Origin: DAOTKC01 sp035449045
GTDB lineage: Bacteria > Bacillota > Clostridia > Christensenellales > CAG-917
Reading direction: 5' to 3'
Length of the DNA stretch: 16,987 nucleotides
NCBI GenBank assembly: GCA_035449045.1
Contig: DAOTKC010000034.1
Coordinates: 1 to 16,987, forward strand
Shown here: positions 1 to 6,854 of the stretch, in pieces
How the letters are laid out: each line of letters begins with the position of its first letter
Numbering within the stretch: the stretch's first letter is position 1
Position numbers and translations under genes: made by a program
Notes under the pieces: generated by a model
Databases searched by the model: none
Told to the model about the DNA's origin: nothing
Seen by the model: the letters and a program-made list of their open reading frames with translations, nothing else

Positions 1-205
1 CTATCTTGCCGTCGGCTACTAATATTTTTTCCTTGACGCCGATTGAAATTTCCACACTGAAGTTTTGGGTGGCGCCCACGAAGAAGTCGGTCTGCATAAA
101 GGTGACGTTGTCGGCGAGCGAGGGCTTGGACGCGGCGCGGTTGCAGGCGGCAAAGACAAATATAATCGACAAAATAACAACTATTGCGGCAAAAAGCTTT
201 TTCAT
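1..205 (-). CDS. Lipoprotein of unknown function, 5' part only (cut by window edge)
   Basis: The frame starts at an ATG at 205-203 and stays open to the window edge, giving the first 68 residues. They form a classic lipoprotein signal peptide: MKK, then a hydrophobic stretch of about 16 residues, then F18-A19-A20-C21, a lipobox-like site with Cys21 as the predicted lipidated residue. The mature part begins N-R-A-A-S-K-P-S and continues as beta-prone sequence. A Shine-Dalgarno GAGGT lies at 212-216, 6 bases before the ATG, which supports this start. The protein is probably anchored on the outer face of the membrane. The visible part shows no recognisable domain, so no function is given. The gene follows the ATPase operon terminator and should have its own promoter. 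Confidence 0.85.
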   Translation of the reverse strand, partial: MKKLFAAIVVILSIIFVFAACNRAASKPSLADNVTFMQTDFFVGATQNFSVEISIGVKEKILVADGKI

Positions 206-330
206 AATTCTACCTCGTAAAACTATATGCCGCCCGCTCTTTCGATATTCACGCTTTTTGTTCCCTTGTAAAAGCTAAAAAAAGTTTAAATAAATCAAAA
301 AAGATCCTGCGTTGTGTTTTTTTCGGAAGT
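206..330 (-). promoter_or_regulatory. Leader and promoter region of the lipoprotein gene
   Basis: This AT-rich stretch lies between the ATPase operon terminator and the lipoprotein start. A -10-like TATAGT is at 222-227 (minus strand), but no convincing -35 lies 17 bases upstream. The segment TGAATA, 16 bases, CATATAG loosely resembles a forespore sigma-G-type promoter, but the match is weak. The Shine-Dalgarno at 212-216 is the only solid element. Confidence 0.35.
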
Positions 331-357
331 AAAAAAAGCGCGATGTCTTCGCGCTTT
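331..357 (-). terminator. Rho-independent terminator of the rpiB/V-ATPase operon
   Basis: On the minus strand a perfect 9-base-pair stem (335-343 with 349-357, GC core GCGCG) closes a 5-base loop. It runs directly into seven T at 337-331. It lies 68 bases past the stop codon of the last ATPase gene (subunit D) and in front of the lipoprotein gene, so it most likely ends the ATPase transcript. Confidence 0.9.
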
Positions 358-425
358 AGTTCTATTTCATTTTGAATTGCTTTGTGTAAATTTTTCTCTG
401 TATGCTTGAGTTCTTAACCTAGAAA

Positions 426-1085
426 TCAGCCTAAGGTTTCGGGCGGGGTGTCGGCGCCGCGGCCTTCCAGCATAGCCTTGACTTTCATAAGCCTGACCAA
501 GGATGCGCGCTCGTTTTCATCAAGCTTCATGGCGATGTATTTGATGGTTTCGATGAGCTGAGGAATCATGACGTATTCGAGCGCGTTGACGCGGCGGCGG
601 TTCTTTTCGATTTCAAACGCCAAAAGCGAAGCCGCCTTTTCGACTTCGGCAAGCCTAAGCAGTCTGAAAAGCACGCTGTCGAGTGCAACGATGGCGGAGT
701 CCAATTCCGCGGTCACCGAAGTGAAGCTGTAAGGAAACATCTCGGCGGAGGTCTTTTCGGCAAGCGTAAACTTGGGGACCTTCAGCCCCATTAAATCTTC
801 CGAGCCCAGCGTAATCTCGGCCTCGTAAGCGGGAATGAACAAAGCTTCCTCAATGACAAAATCCCTCGACACCGCGCGCGCAAGCATAAAACCGGCCTGC
901 GCCGCGCCGAGCTCGGCCTCGACTTCCTGACGGAGGCGCTTATTCTCCGAAATCAATAGGAGAAAGCGGCGAATCATCTCGTCCGTCTTGTCCTTTAAAA
1001 GCTTATGCCCTCTTACCGCCGTCTTGAGCCGCGCCTTTAAGCGCCTCAATTCCATGCGTGTCGGGTTAACGTTTATTCTTGCCAT
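426..1085 (-). CDS. atpD: V/A-type ATPase subunit D (central rotor stalk)
   Basis: The 219-residue protein matches the V-type ATPase subunit D family (Pfam ATP-synt_D) in length and pattern. It opens with the typical basic start M-A-R-I-N-V-N-P-T-R, then R-R-L-K-x-R-L. N- and C-terminal helices are rich in charged residues and form a long antiparallel coiled coil. The C-terminal helix carries N-R-R-R-V-N-A-L-E, a hallmark stretch. In the complex it is the axle inside the A3B3 hexamer, working with F and the membrane-side C subunit to couple ATP hydrolysis to rotation. It is the last gene of the operon. It is separated from B by 146 bases, unlike the other tightly packed junctions, and has its own GGAG Shine-Dalgarno at 1090-1093, 4 bases before the ATG. 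Confidence 0.95.
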   Translation of the reverse strand: MARINVNPTRMELRRLKARLKTAVRGHKLLKDKTDEMIRRFLLLISENKRLRQEVEAELGAAQAGFMLARAVSRDFVIEEALFIPAYEAEITLGSEDLMGLKVPKFTLAEKTSAEMFPYSFTSVTAELDSAIVALDSVLFRLLRLAEVEKAASLLAFEIEKNRRRVNALEYVMIPQLIETIKYIAMKLDENERASLVRLMKVKAMLEGRGADTPPETLG

Positions 1086-1231
1086 CTTGCTCCAATCACA
1101 AGTTTAACTATGCAAAATATTTCAATAAACTATCGTTTCCGCAATTCACCGATTTTATCTTCGGAGATTTTCCTAGCGGTATTCCACAGTTTTTCGTTTT
1201 TCGTTGACCATTTTTCGTTCGGCTCCGCCGC
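1086..1231 (-). other. Spacer between subunits B and D with an open frame continuing past the B stop
   Basis: This is the longest gap in the ATPase gene block. The reading frame of subunit B continues after its TAA (1234-1232) for 33 sense codons (1231-1133) to a TAG at 1132-1130. The hypothetical extension would be Lys/Glu-rich (for example N-E-K-W-S-T-K-N-E-K-L-W). It has no ATG, GTG or early TTG start of its own. A frame this long is expected by chance in roughly one case in five, so coding is not claimed. The last 40 bases are AT-rich and end in the subunit D ribosome-binding site. Confidence 0.5.
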
Positions 1232-2611
1232 TTACTCTTTATCAACGGGGTAATACTTATCAAGCAGCGAATCTTTGATGCGTTTTAATTCACTGCGCGG
1301 CAACAGGCGCAGAAGCTCCCATCCGAGATTTAAGGTTTCCTCTATGGTGCGGTCGGTGTTAAAGCCTTGGGAGATATAGCGCTTCTCGAATTCTTCCGAA
1401 AACTTGGCGAAGAGTTTATCGGTCTCGGTCAGCGCGGCGTCGCCCAAAATCGAGGACAGCTCCTTGGCTTCCTTGCCTTGCGCGTAGGCCGAGAAGAGCT
1501 GGTTCATGGTGTCTGCGTGGTCGGCCCTCGTTTTCCCTTTGCCTATTCCCTTGTCCTTTAAGCGCGACAGCGAGGGAAGCACGTCGATGGGCGGCGAAAA
1601 GCCCTTCTTGTGAAGCTCACGCGAAAGGATAATCTGCCCTTCCGTGATATAGCCGGTGAGGTCGGGAATAGGGTGCGTTTTGTCGTCCTCGGGCATCGTC
1701 AGAATGGGAATCAGCGTAATTGAGCCGGTTTTTCCGTTAATTCTTCCCGCGCGCTCATACATCGTGGCGAGGTCGGTATAAAGATATCCGGGATATCCGC
1801 GTCTGCCCGGCACTTCCTTTCTCGCCGCCGAAACCTCGCGGAGCGCTTCGGCGTAGTTGGTTATGTCGGTGATGATGACAAGGACATGCATATCCTTTTC
1901 AAAGGCGAGATATTCCGCCGCCGTCAGCGCTAATCTCGGCGTCGCTATGCGCTCGATGGCGGGGTCGTTGGCGAGGTTGACGAAAACCACTGCGCGCTCG
2001 ATGGCGCCGGTATTTCTGAAGTCGGAGATGAAGAAGTCGGCTTCCTCAAAGGTTATTCCCACCGCAGCGAAGACGACGGCGAACTTGCTGTCCCCCGATA
2101 AAACCTTGGCTTGCCGCGCTATCTGGGCGGCGAGTTCGGCGTGGGGAAGACCGGACATGCTGAACACGGGCAGCTTCTGGCCGCGCACCAACGTATTGAG
2201 GCCGTCGATAGCGCTGATGCCCGTTTGTATGAACTCGTTGGGATAGTCGCGCGCCGCGGGATTCATCGGCTTGCCGTTGATGTCCAGCCGCTTTTCGGGA
2301 ATGACGGCCGGTCCGCCGTCGCGGGGACGACCCAAGCCGTCGAAGACGCGCCCCAAAATATCGGGGGACACGGGAAGCTCGATGCCTTTTCCCAAGAAGC
2401 GCGCTTTCGCCGTCGCAATCTTAAGCCCCTGCGAAGGCTCGAAAAGCTGAACGAGCGCCTTGTCGCGGTTGACTTCGAGCACCTTGCCGCTTCTCGTTTC
2501 GCCGTTTTCCTGAACTATCTCGACGAGCTCGTCGTATTTGACGCCCGAGACGTTTTCGACGAGCATCAAGGGCCCTACAATTTCTTTAATCGTGCGGTAT
2601 TCTTTCAGCAT
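1232..2611 (-). CDS. atpB: V/A-type ATPase subunit B (non-catalytic nucleotide-site subunit)
   Basis: At 459 residues it has the usual length of the family (E. hirae NtpB is 458). Order of parts: N-terminal beta-barrel (about 1-75), then the RecA-like ATPase core, then a helical C-terminal domain. In place of a Walker A P-loop it has S-G-L-P-H-A-E-L-A (153-161), the signature of the B subunit, so it does not catalyse ATP hydrolysis. Arg350 in P-S-L-S-R-L matches the arginine finger that completes the catalytic site on subunit A. It alternates with A in the A3B3 head. The ATG directly follows the TAA of subunit A with no gap. Its Shine-Dalgarno GGAGG lies in the last codons of A, so translation is coupled and the two subunits can be made in equal amounts. 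Confidence 0.97.
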   Translation of the reverse strand: MLKEYRTIKEIVGPLMLVENVSGVKYDELVEIVQENGETRSGKVLEVNRDKALVQLFEPSQGLKIATAKARFLGKGIELPVSPDILGRVFDGLGRPRDGGPAVIPEKRLDINGKPMNPAARDYPNEFIQTGISAIDGLNTLVRGQKLPVFSMSGLPHAELAAQIARQAKVLSGDSKFAVVFAAVGITFEEADFFISDFRNTGAIERAVVFVNLANDPAIERIATPRLALTAAEYLAFEKDMHVLVIITDITNYAEALREVSAARKEVPGRRGYPGYLYTDLATMYERAGRINGKTGSITLIPILTMPEDDKTHPIPDLTGYITEGQIILSRELHKKGFSPPIDVLPSLSRLKDKGIGKGKTRADHADTMNQLFSAYAQGKEAKELSSILGDAALTETDKLFAKFSEEFEKRYISQGFNTDRTIEETLNLGWELLRLLPRSELKRIKDSLLDKYYPVDKE

Positions 2612-4378
2612 TTAAAAACCTCCGCCGCTCTCCAGCGAAACAAATTCCTCTCTCATCTCGCGTTCGATAGCCTGAAATTCGGTTTCAACTTTTTCTTCGG
2701 GGACATACTTGGCGCGGCCTACCCGTTCCTTAATTTTCATTGCGAGTATGTCTTCGATGTCGATATTCTTTTTGAGCGCGGCCTTGCCTAACTTATAATT
2801 GTCCAAAATCAGCCGCATCATGCCCGCCTGCTTCTTCAAAGAGGCGTAGGTGTCGACCTCGTGATAGGCGTTCTGGTGCAAAAAGTCCTCGCGAATGGAT
2901 TTCGCCGTCTCCATCAGCAACCTGTCCTCGGCGGAGAGCGCGTCCATGCCGACGAGGCGGACTATTTCGAGCAGGCTCGCCTCCTCTTGCAATATCCTCA
3001 TTAGCGAAGAGGTGTATTCCAGCCAGTCCTCGCCGACGTTTTCGATATACCACTCTTTCAGCCTTTCGGTGTAAAGCGAATAGCTGGTCAGCCAGTCGAC
3101 GGCGGGAAAATGGCGGCGATAGGCAAGCGCGGCCGAAAGCCCCCAGAACACCTTAACAATTCGGAGAGTTGCCTGCGAAACGGGCTCGGAGAAGTCGCCG
3201 CCCGGAGGCGAAACCGCACCGATTGCCGAAATCGAGCCGACAATATCTTTTTTACCCAACACTTTGACGGTGCCGGCGCGCTCGTAAAACTCGGCTATTC
3301 TCGACGACAGATAGGCGGGATAGCCTTCCTCGCCGGGCATTTCCTCCAATCTTCCGCTCATCTCGCGGAGCGCTTCCGCCCAGCGCGAGGTGGAGTCGGC
3401 CATAATGGCGACGCTGTAACCCATGTCGCGGAAATATTCGGCGATGGTGATGCCGGTGTAAATCGAAGCCTCGCGCGCCGCAACGGGCATATCGGAGGTG
3501 TTGGCGATTAGAACGGTGCGCTTTATGAGAGGCTCTTTGGAGCGCGGGTCGACGAGCTTGGGAAACTCCTTCAAGACGTCGGTCATCTCGTTACCGCGCT
3601 CGCCGCATCCGACGTAGACGACGATATCGGCGTCCGCCCATTTGGCTAGCTGGTGCTGAACGACCGTCTTGCCGCTGCCGAAAGGACCGGGAACGGCGGC
3701 AACGCCGCCTTTCGCTATCGGGAAGAGAGCGTCGATAACGCGCTGACCGGTGACGAGCGGCATGCTCGGCGGCAGCTTTTCCTTATAGGGGCGCAACTTT
3801 CTGACCGCCCATTTTTGAAGCATTTTTACGTTGACGTCGCCTTCTTTGGTCGTAACAACCGCTATCGGCTCGTCAATTGTGAATTCGCCCGCCTCAATTT
3901 TCTTAACTTTGCCAAAGACCCCTTGAGGCACTAATATCTTGTGGACGACGACGGCGGTCTCCTGCACCTCGCCTATGGCGTCGCCGGGCTCCACTTCCTC
4001 ACCCGCCGAAATAAGGGGCTTGAAAGCCCACTTCTTTTCGTGGTCGAGCGCGCTCACGGAAACGCCGCGCGCGATGCGGTCGCCGCCCGCCTCAAGCAGG
4101 CGCGTCAGCGGACGCTGAATGCCGTCGAAAATATTGCCGATAAGGCCGGGAGCAAGCTCCACCGACAGCGGCATGCCTGTCGGGCGCACTTCCTCGCCCG
4201 CGCCCAAACCGCCGGTGTCCTCGTAGACCTGGATGCTCGCCTTGTCGCCCCTGAGCTCGATAATCTCGCCGATGAGCCCCTTTTCGCTGACGCGCACGAC
4301 GTCATACATCTTGCTGTCGCTCATATTCTCGGCTACGATAAGCGGCCCCGAAACCTTGATGATTTTTCCTGTGCTCAT
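2612..4378 (-). CDS. atpA: V/A-type ATPase catalytic subunit A
   Basis: The 588-residue protein is the catalytic subunit of the V1 head. An N-terminal beta-barrel (about 1-75) is followed by the A-specific insert, the non-homologous bulge region (about 115-185). Then come the Walker A P-loop G-P-F-G-S-G-K-T at 231-238 and the catalytic segment G-E-R-G-N-E at 259-264 (Glu260). Farther on are a Walker B region (V-A-I-M-A-D-S-T-S-R-W-A-E-A) and a C-terminal helical domain. It hydrolyses or synthesises ATP at the A/B interfaces. Its ATG overlaps the TGA of subunit F by ATGA, so the two are translationally coupled, and B follows immediately. It is complete, with all expected motifs present. Confidence 0.98.
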   Translation of the reverse strand: MSTGKIIKVSGPLIVAENMSDSKMYDVVRVSEKGLIGEIIELRGDKASIQVYEDTGGLGAGEEVRPTGMPLSVELAPGLIGNIFDGIQRPLTRLLEAGGDRIARGVSVSALDHEKKWAFKPLISAGEEVEPGDAIGEVQETAVVVHKILVPQGVFGKVKKIEAGEFTIDEPIAVVTTKEGDVNVKMLQKWAVRKLRPYKEKLPPSMPLVTGQRVIDALFPIAKGGVAAVPGPFGSGKTVVQHQLAKWADADIVVYVGCGERGNEMTDVLKEFPKLVDPRSKEPLIKRTVLIANTSDMPVAAREASIYTGITIAEYFRDMGYSVAIMADSTSRWAEALREMSGRLEEMPGEEGYPAYLSSRIAEFYERAGTVKVLGKKDIVGSISAIGAVSPPGGDFSEPVSQATLRIVKVFWGLSAALAYRRHFPAVDWLTSYSLYTERLKEWYIENVGEDWLEYTSSLMRILQEEASLLEIVRLVGMDALSAEDRLLMETAKSIREDFLHQNAYHEVDTYASLKKQAGMMRLILDNYKLGKAALKKNIDIEDILAMKIKERVGRAKYVPEEKVETEFQAIEREMREEFVSLESGGGF

Positions 4379-4710
4379 AGTCGTTTATCCTCTTTCTCAA
4401 ACAGTATGTCGGCGCCGATTGCCCGCTCGACGTCCTTTTTCAGACACTCCATGCCGTAGCCGTCGCCGCCTTCGGCGGAGGGTATGGGAATGACGGCGGG
4501 ATAGGCGCGCGACTTATATCGAAGCAGCAGCGGCTCGGCCGCCCGCGCGAATTTCTCGGTGATGAAAATGACGGGATAGCTTCTGGCGGCGTTTTTGAGC
4601 GTCTCTCTCGCCTCGGCGTCGTCCGACACCGGAAAGATGCGCGCACCCACCGCTTTGAACGCAAGGACGGAGTCCTTGTCGCCTATCACCGCTATTTTTT
4701 CCTTGCCCAT
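4375..4710 (-). CDS. atpF: V/A-type ATPase subunit F (central stalk)
   Basis: The protein has 111 residues and starts M-G-K-E-K-I-A-V-I-G-D, the usual start of the subunit F family (Pfam ATP-synt_F). That family has a small Rossmann-like fold that binds subunit D in the rotor. It contains V-G-A-R-I-F-P-V and Y-P-V-I-F-I-T-E, matching the beta strands typical of the family. The ATG at 4710-4708 is chosen because AGGAAGG lies just upstream. A TTG at 4731 would add seven residues but would place that Shine-Dalgarno inside the coding region. The 3' end overlaps subunit A by four bases (ATGA). In Enterococcus the equivalent gene is called ntpG. Confidence 0.92.
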   Translation of the reverse strand: MGKEKIAVIGDKDSVLAFKAVGARIFPVSDDAEARETLKNAARSYPVIFITEKFARAAEPLLLRYKSRAYPAVIPIPSAEGGDGYGMECLKKDVERAIGADILFEKEDKRL

Positions 4711-4817
4711 AGTCCTTCCTGTTACAAGCAAAAAACTTGGTTTCTTGCTATTATATTTATCTTATTAGCTACACTCTTTACTAAACTTTTAGATTGTCAT
4801 TAGGTCTGATATGCTCT
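4711..4817 (-). other. AT-rich spacer between subunits C and F
   Basis: This is the second clear break in the ATPase gene block (107 bases). On the minus strand it is strongly AT-rich and holds TATAAT at 4750-4755 without a good -35 element, so a weak internal promoter is possible but unproven. No gene or strong hairpin is visible. Its end provides the Shine-Dalgarno of subunit F. Confidence 0.4.
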
Positions 4818-5792
4818 TTAGTTGTAAAGCTCTCTCATTCTTTGCCGAACGGCCTCTTTTCCCGCCTTGTTCTTTATCAGCGCGTAAACCATTTTAATAA
4901 GCTTGATTTCGTTCATCTTGGCGACATAGAAACCCGCCACGGGCGCGGTGGAAAACATATCGTTTCTATGCTTTTTCAAGACACCGAGAAGATAATCGTC
5001 GGCGGCGGCCTCGGCGGCAGCCAAGCTGCCCTCCGAAAACAGCGTCGCGGCTTTTTTATAGGGCGAATACCTGAGCGCTTCCAAAATGCCCGCAGGCTTA
5101 TCGAAATTATCCGCGAACAGCTTCAATCCCAGCGTTCCGCCCTCGATGAAGCTCTCCTCAAACTGAGAAAAGCTCATTTTTGCGGCGGCAGCGCGGAAAT
5201 AAGAAAAGATATTCTTCAAATCGGCGTCGGCCTTGAAATACAGAAGAAGCGCCTCGTCGCGGCCCCTTTTCAGAGTCCCGAATACATCGCGGTAAGCTGC
5301 GCGGTCCAAATAGGCGTCTATTTTGCGGGGCGTCAGTTTGCCGTTCAAGCGGTCACCGTCTATTTTTGTCAGCGCCTCCGCCATAGGCTTGGGCAAGCCC
5401 GAATATTTGCCCCCCGCCATTTCCTCTTTGAGCACGGCGTGAGAGATATTCCCTTCCGGCCCGAGCAGTCTTTTGTAATCATCCTCACCCGCTATGTCGG
5501 CCTTTGCGATTGCCTTGGCATTCATGTAGTCGAGCGGCGTCAAAAACACGAATAGTCCGCTGCCTTCGACCGCCGTTTCGCGCAGGAGCTCGGCGGCGTC
5601 CCTTTCGGCGGCGGCAAGCGCATCGTCAAAATCGGCGGCGGCACCGCTGCCATAGCCGTATTCCGATAGAATTTTCAAGGCGTCTTCGGCGGTTTCGCTA
5701 TCGGCAAGCCGGCCGAACTGCAGCTCGGTCAAAAGCTTGTTTTCCAGCGCCTTGATTCGCGCGTTTGAAAAAATGACGCTCTTAGAGTTCAT
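4818..5792 (-). CDS. atpC: V/A-type ATPase subunit C (AC39/d family, rotor connector)
   Basis: The 324-residue protein fits subunit C (family ATP-synt_C/AC39; Enterococcus NtpC is similar in length). It is nearly all helical, without membrane segments, and built of alanine-rich helix repeats such as L-F-A-D-N-F-D-K-P and R-K-I-D-A-Y-L-D-R. The start resembles the A-R-I-K-A-L-E-x-K-L-L pattern of this family. The protein sits funnel-like on the proteolipid ring and connects it to the D-F axle. Its ATG lies inside the end of subunit E (11-base overlap), implying translational coupling. Its position between E and F agrees with the known operon order. Confidence 0.92.
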   Translation of the reverse strand: MNSKSVIFSNARIKALENKLLTELQFGRLADSETAEDALKILSEYGYGSGAAADFDDALAAAERDAAELLRETAVEGSGLFVFLTPLDYMNAKAIAKADIAGEDDYKRLLGPEGNISHAVLKEEMAGGKYSGLPKPMAEALTKIDGDRLNGKLTPRKIDAYLDRAAYRDVFGTLKRGRDEALLLYFKADADLKNIFSYFRAAAAKMSFSQFEESFIEGGTLGLKLFADNFDKPAGILEALRYSPYKKAATLFSEGSLAAAEAAADDYLLGVLKKHRNDMFSTAPVAGFYVAKMNEIKLIKMVYALIKNKAGKEAVRQRMRELYN

Positions 5793-6375
5793 TTAGATCC
5801 CCGAACAAAATCGCGGCGGCCTCGCCTTCCAACTCGGCGCGCAAGGCTTTTATCTCGGATTCCAACGTAAGGTTTTTGTCGACTCCGCCCGACGTCAGCA
5901 TAATTCCGCACTTAAAGTCGCCGAAATGCTTGGATAAAGTCAGCTTTTTGCCGCTCCGCTTGGAATGGTCGGCAATAAAACTTTCCGTTATCAGCGCTTT
6001 GTCCTCTTTGGCGATAGTGACTGTGTCGCCGTCCTCGGCATAGCCGAGCATACCCGAAACAAGCTTTAAATAAGCTTCGGGTTTAAGCTCCCTAATCCGC
6101 CGAAACGCCGCATCGAATGCCTTGTCGAGAACGTAGCTCTTGGCCTTAAGAAGAATTTTTTGGCCGTCGAGCGCGGCGACTACGCGAGAGCGCTTGAGTG
6201 TCTCCACTGCGGCTTTTTCGCTCTTTTGGGCCTCCGCCGCAGTATACGCCTCGTTCTCCTCGCGCGCCCCGTTTATGATGGCGTCCGACTTCTCCTTGGC
6301 TTCGGCTAGAACGGCGGAAGCCGCCGCCTCGGCGTCGGAGAGTATCTTTTCAATTATGGCTTCTTTTCCGTTCAT
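5782..6375 (-). CDS. atpE: V/A-type ATPase subunit E (peripheral stator stalk)
   Basis: The protein has 197 residues. The first about 90 form a charged Ala/Glu/Lys-rich helix (for example I-I-E-K-I-L-S-D-A-E-A-A-A) expected to pair with subunit H/G as a coiled coil. The C-terminal globular half contains K-C-G-I-M-L-T-S-G-G-V-D, a form of the G-G-(V/I) motif common in this family. The E-H heterodimer holds the A3B3 head still against rotation. The gene overlaps K by ATGA at its start and C by 11 bases at its end, so all three are translationally linked. Confidence 0.92.
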   Translation of the reverse strand: MNGKEAIIEKILSDAEAAASAVLAEAKEKSDAIINGAREENEAYTAAEAQKSEKAAVETLKRSRVVAALDGQKILLKAKSYVLDKAFDAAFRRIRELKPEAYLKLVSGMLGYAEDGDTVTIAKEDKALITESFIADHSKRSGKKLTLSKHFGDFKCGIMLTSGGVDKNLTLESEIKALRAELEGEAAAILFGDLNEL

Positions 6376-6845
6376 ACTACTTTGGGAATGTAAACGGCGA
6401 GGAATGACGCCAGCAGGGCGAGAACGGCGTAGGTCTCGACCATAACGGTCATTATGATGGCTTTACCGCCTTCCTCGGGGCGCTTGGCGACGGTGCCGAT
6501 GCCGGCGGCCGCGACCTTGCCCTGATAGATGGCGGAGACGAAACCGCCTATGGCGATGGGAAGACAACCGGCTAAGAGTATCAGTCCACCGTTAGTCGAA
6601 AGCTGGAGCAATTCGCCGAACAAGCCGACCTTCAAAAAGACGAGAACGGCAATCAGCAAGCCGTAGATGCCCTGCGTGCCGGGCAGCGCCTGCAAGACCA
6701 GACACTTGGAAAAGTTGTCGGGGTTTTCGGCGGTAACGCCTGCCGAAGCCTGTCCCGCGATGGCGACGCCGATAGCCGAGCCGATGCCGGCAAGTCCTGC
6801 CGCGAGAGCGGCGCCCAAGAGCGCCAAGGATGTGCCTAATGACAT
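6372..6845 (-). CDS. atpK: V/A-type ATPase proteolipid subunit K with sodium-site residues
   Basis: The protein has 157 residues and four transmembrane helices arising from a duplicated hairpin, as in E. hirae NtpK. The first hairpin has L-P-G-T-Q-G-I-Y-G (54-62), the second Q-G-K-V-A-A-A-G (108-115) and M-V-E-T-Y-A (135-140). The residues that bind Na+ in NtpK (Leu61, Thr64, Gln65, Tyr68, Gln110, Glu139) correspond to Leu54, Thr57, Gln58, Tyr61, Gln108 and Glu137, and all are present. Only the second hairpin keeps the ion-carrying carboxylate. The protein forms the membrane rotor ring. A strong Shine-Dalgarno AGGAGG at 6851-6856 overlaps the TAG of subunit I. Such a site fits a subunit needed in about ten copies. 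Confidence 0.96.
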   Translation of the reverse strand: MSLGTSLALLGAALAAGLAGIGSAIGVAIAGQASAGVTAENPDNFSKCLVLQALPGTQGIYGLLIAVLVFLKVGLFGELLQLSTNGGLILLAGCLPIAIGGFVSAIYQGKVAAAGIGTVAKRPEEGGKAIIMTVMVETYAVLALLASFLAVYIPKVV

Positions 6846-6854
6846 AAAAGCCTC

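Noticed and set aside
222..251. Sigma-G-like sporulation promoter before the lipoprotein gene
   Set aside because: TGAATA fits a forespore -35, but the -10 matches only in its first four bases and the spacing is 16. No sporulation gene is nearby.
6..278. Plus-strand open frame of 90 codons at the left end
   Set aside because: It is antisense to a minus-strand frame with a clear lipoprotein signal peptide and Shine-Dalgarno, and it has no ribosome-binding site.
1173..1211. Twelve-residue ORF after subunit B
   Set aside because: It is too short, its GGAG is 11 bases from the ATG and nothing else supports it.
2111..2791. Long plus-strand open frame (226 codons) opposite subunits B and A
   Set aside because: It is a shadow frame produced by the codon bias of the ATPase genes. 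It has no ribosome-binding site and spans the junction of two certain genes.
3941..4459. Plus-strand frame of 172 codons opposite the start of subunit A
   Set aside because: It lies antisense to highly conserved ATPase sequence, has an unlikely His/Arg-rich composition and no Shine-Dalgarno.
4711..4731. TTG start of subunit F giving seven more residues
   Set aside because: The ATG at 4710 has AGGAAGG directly upstream and gives the conserved family start.
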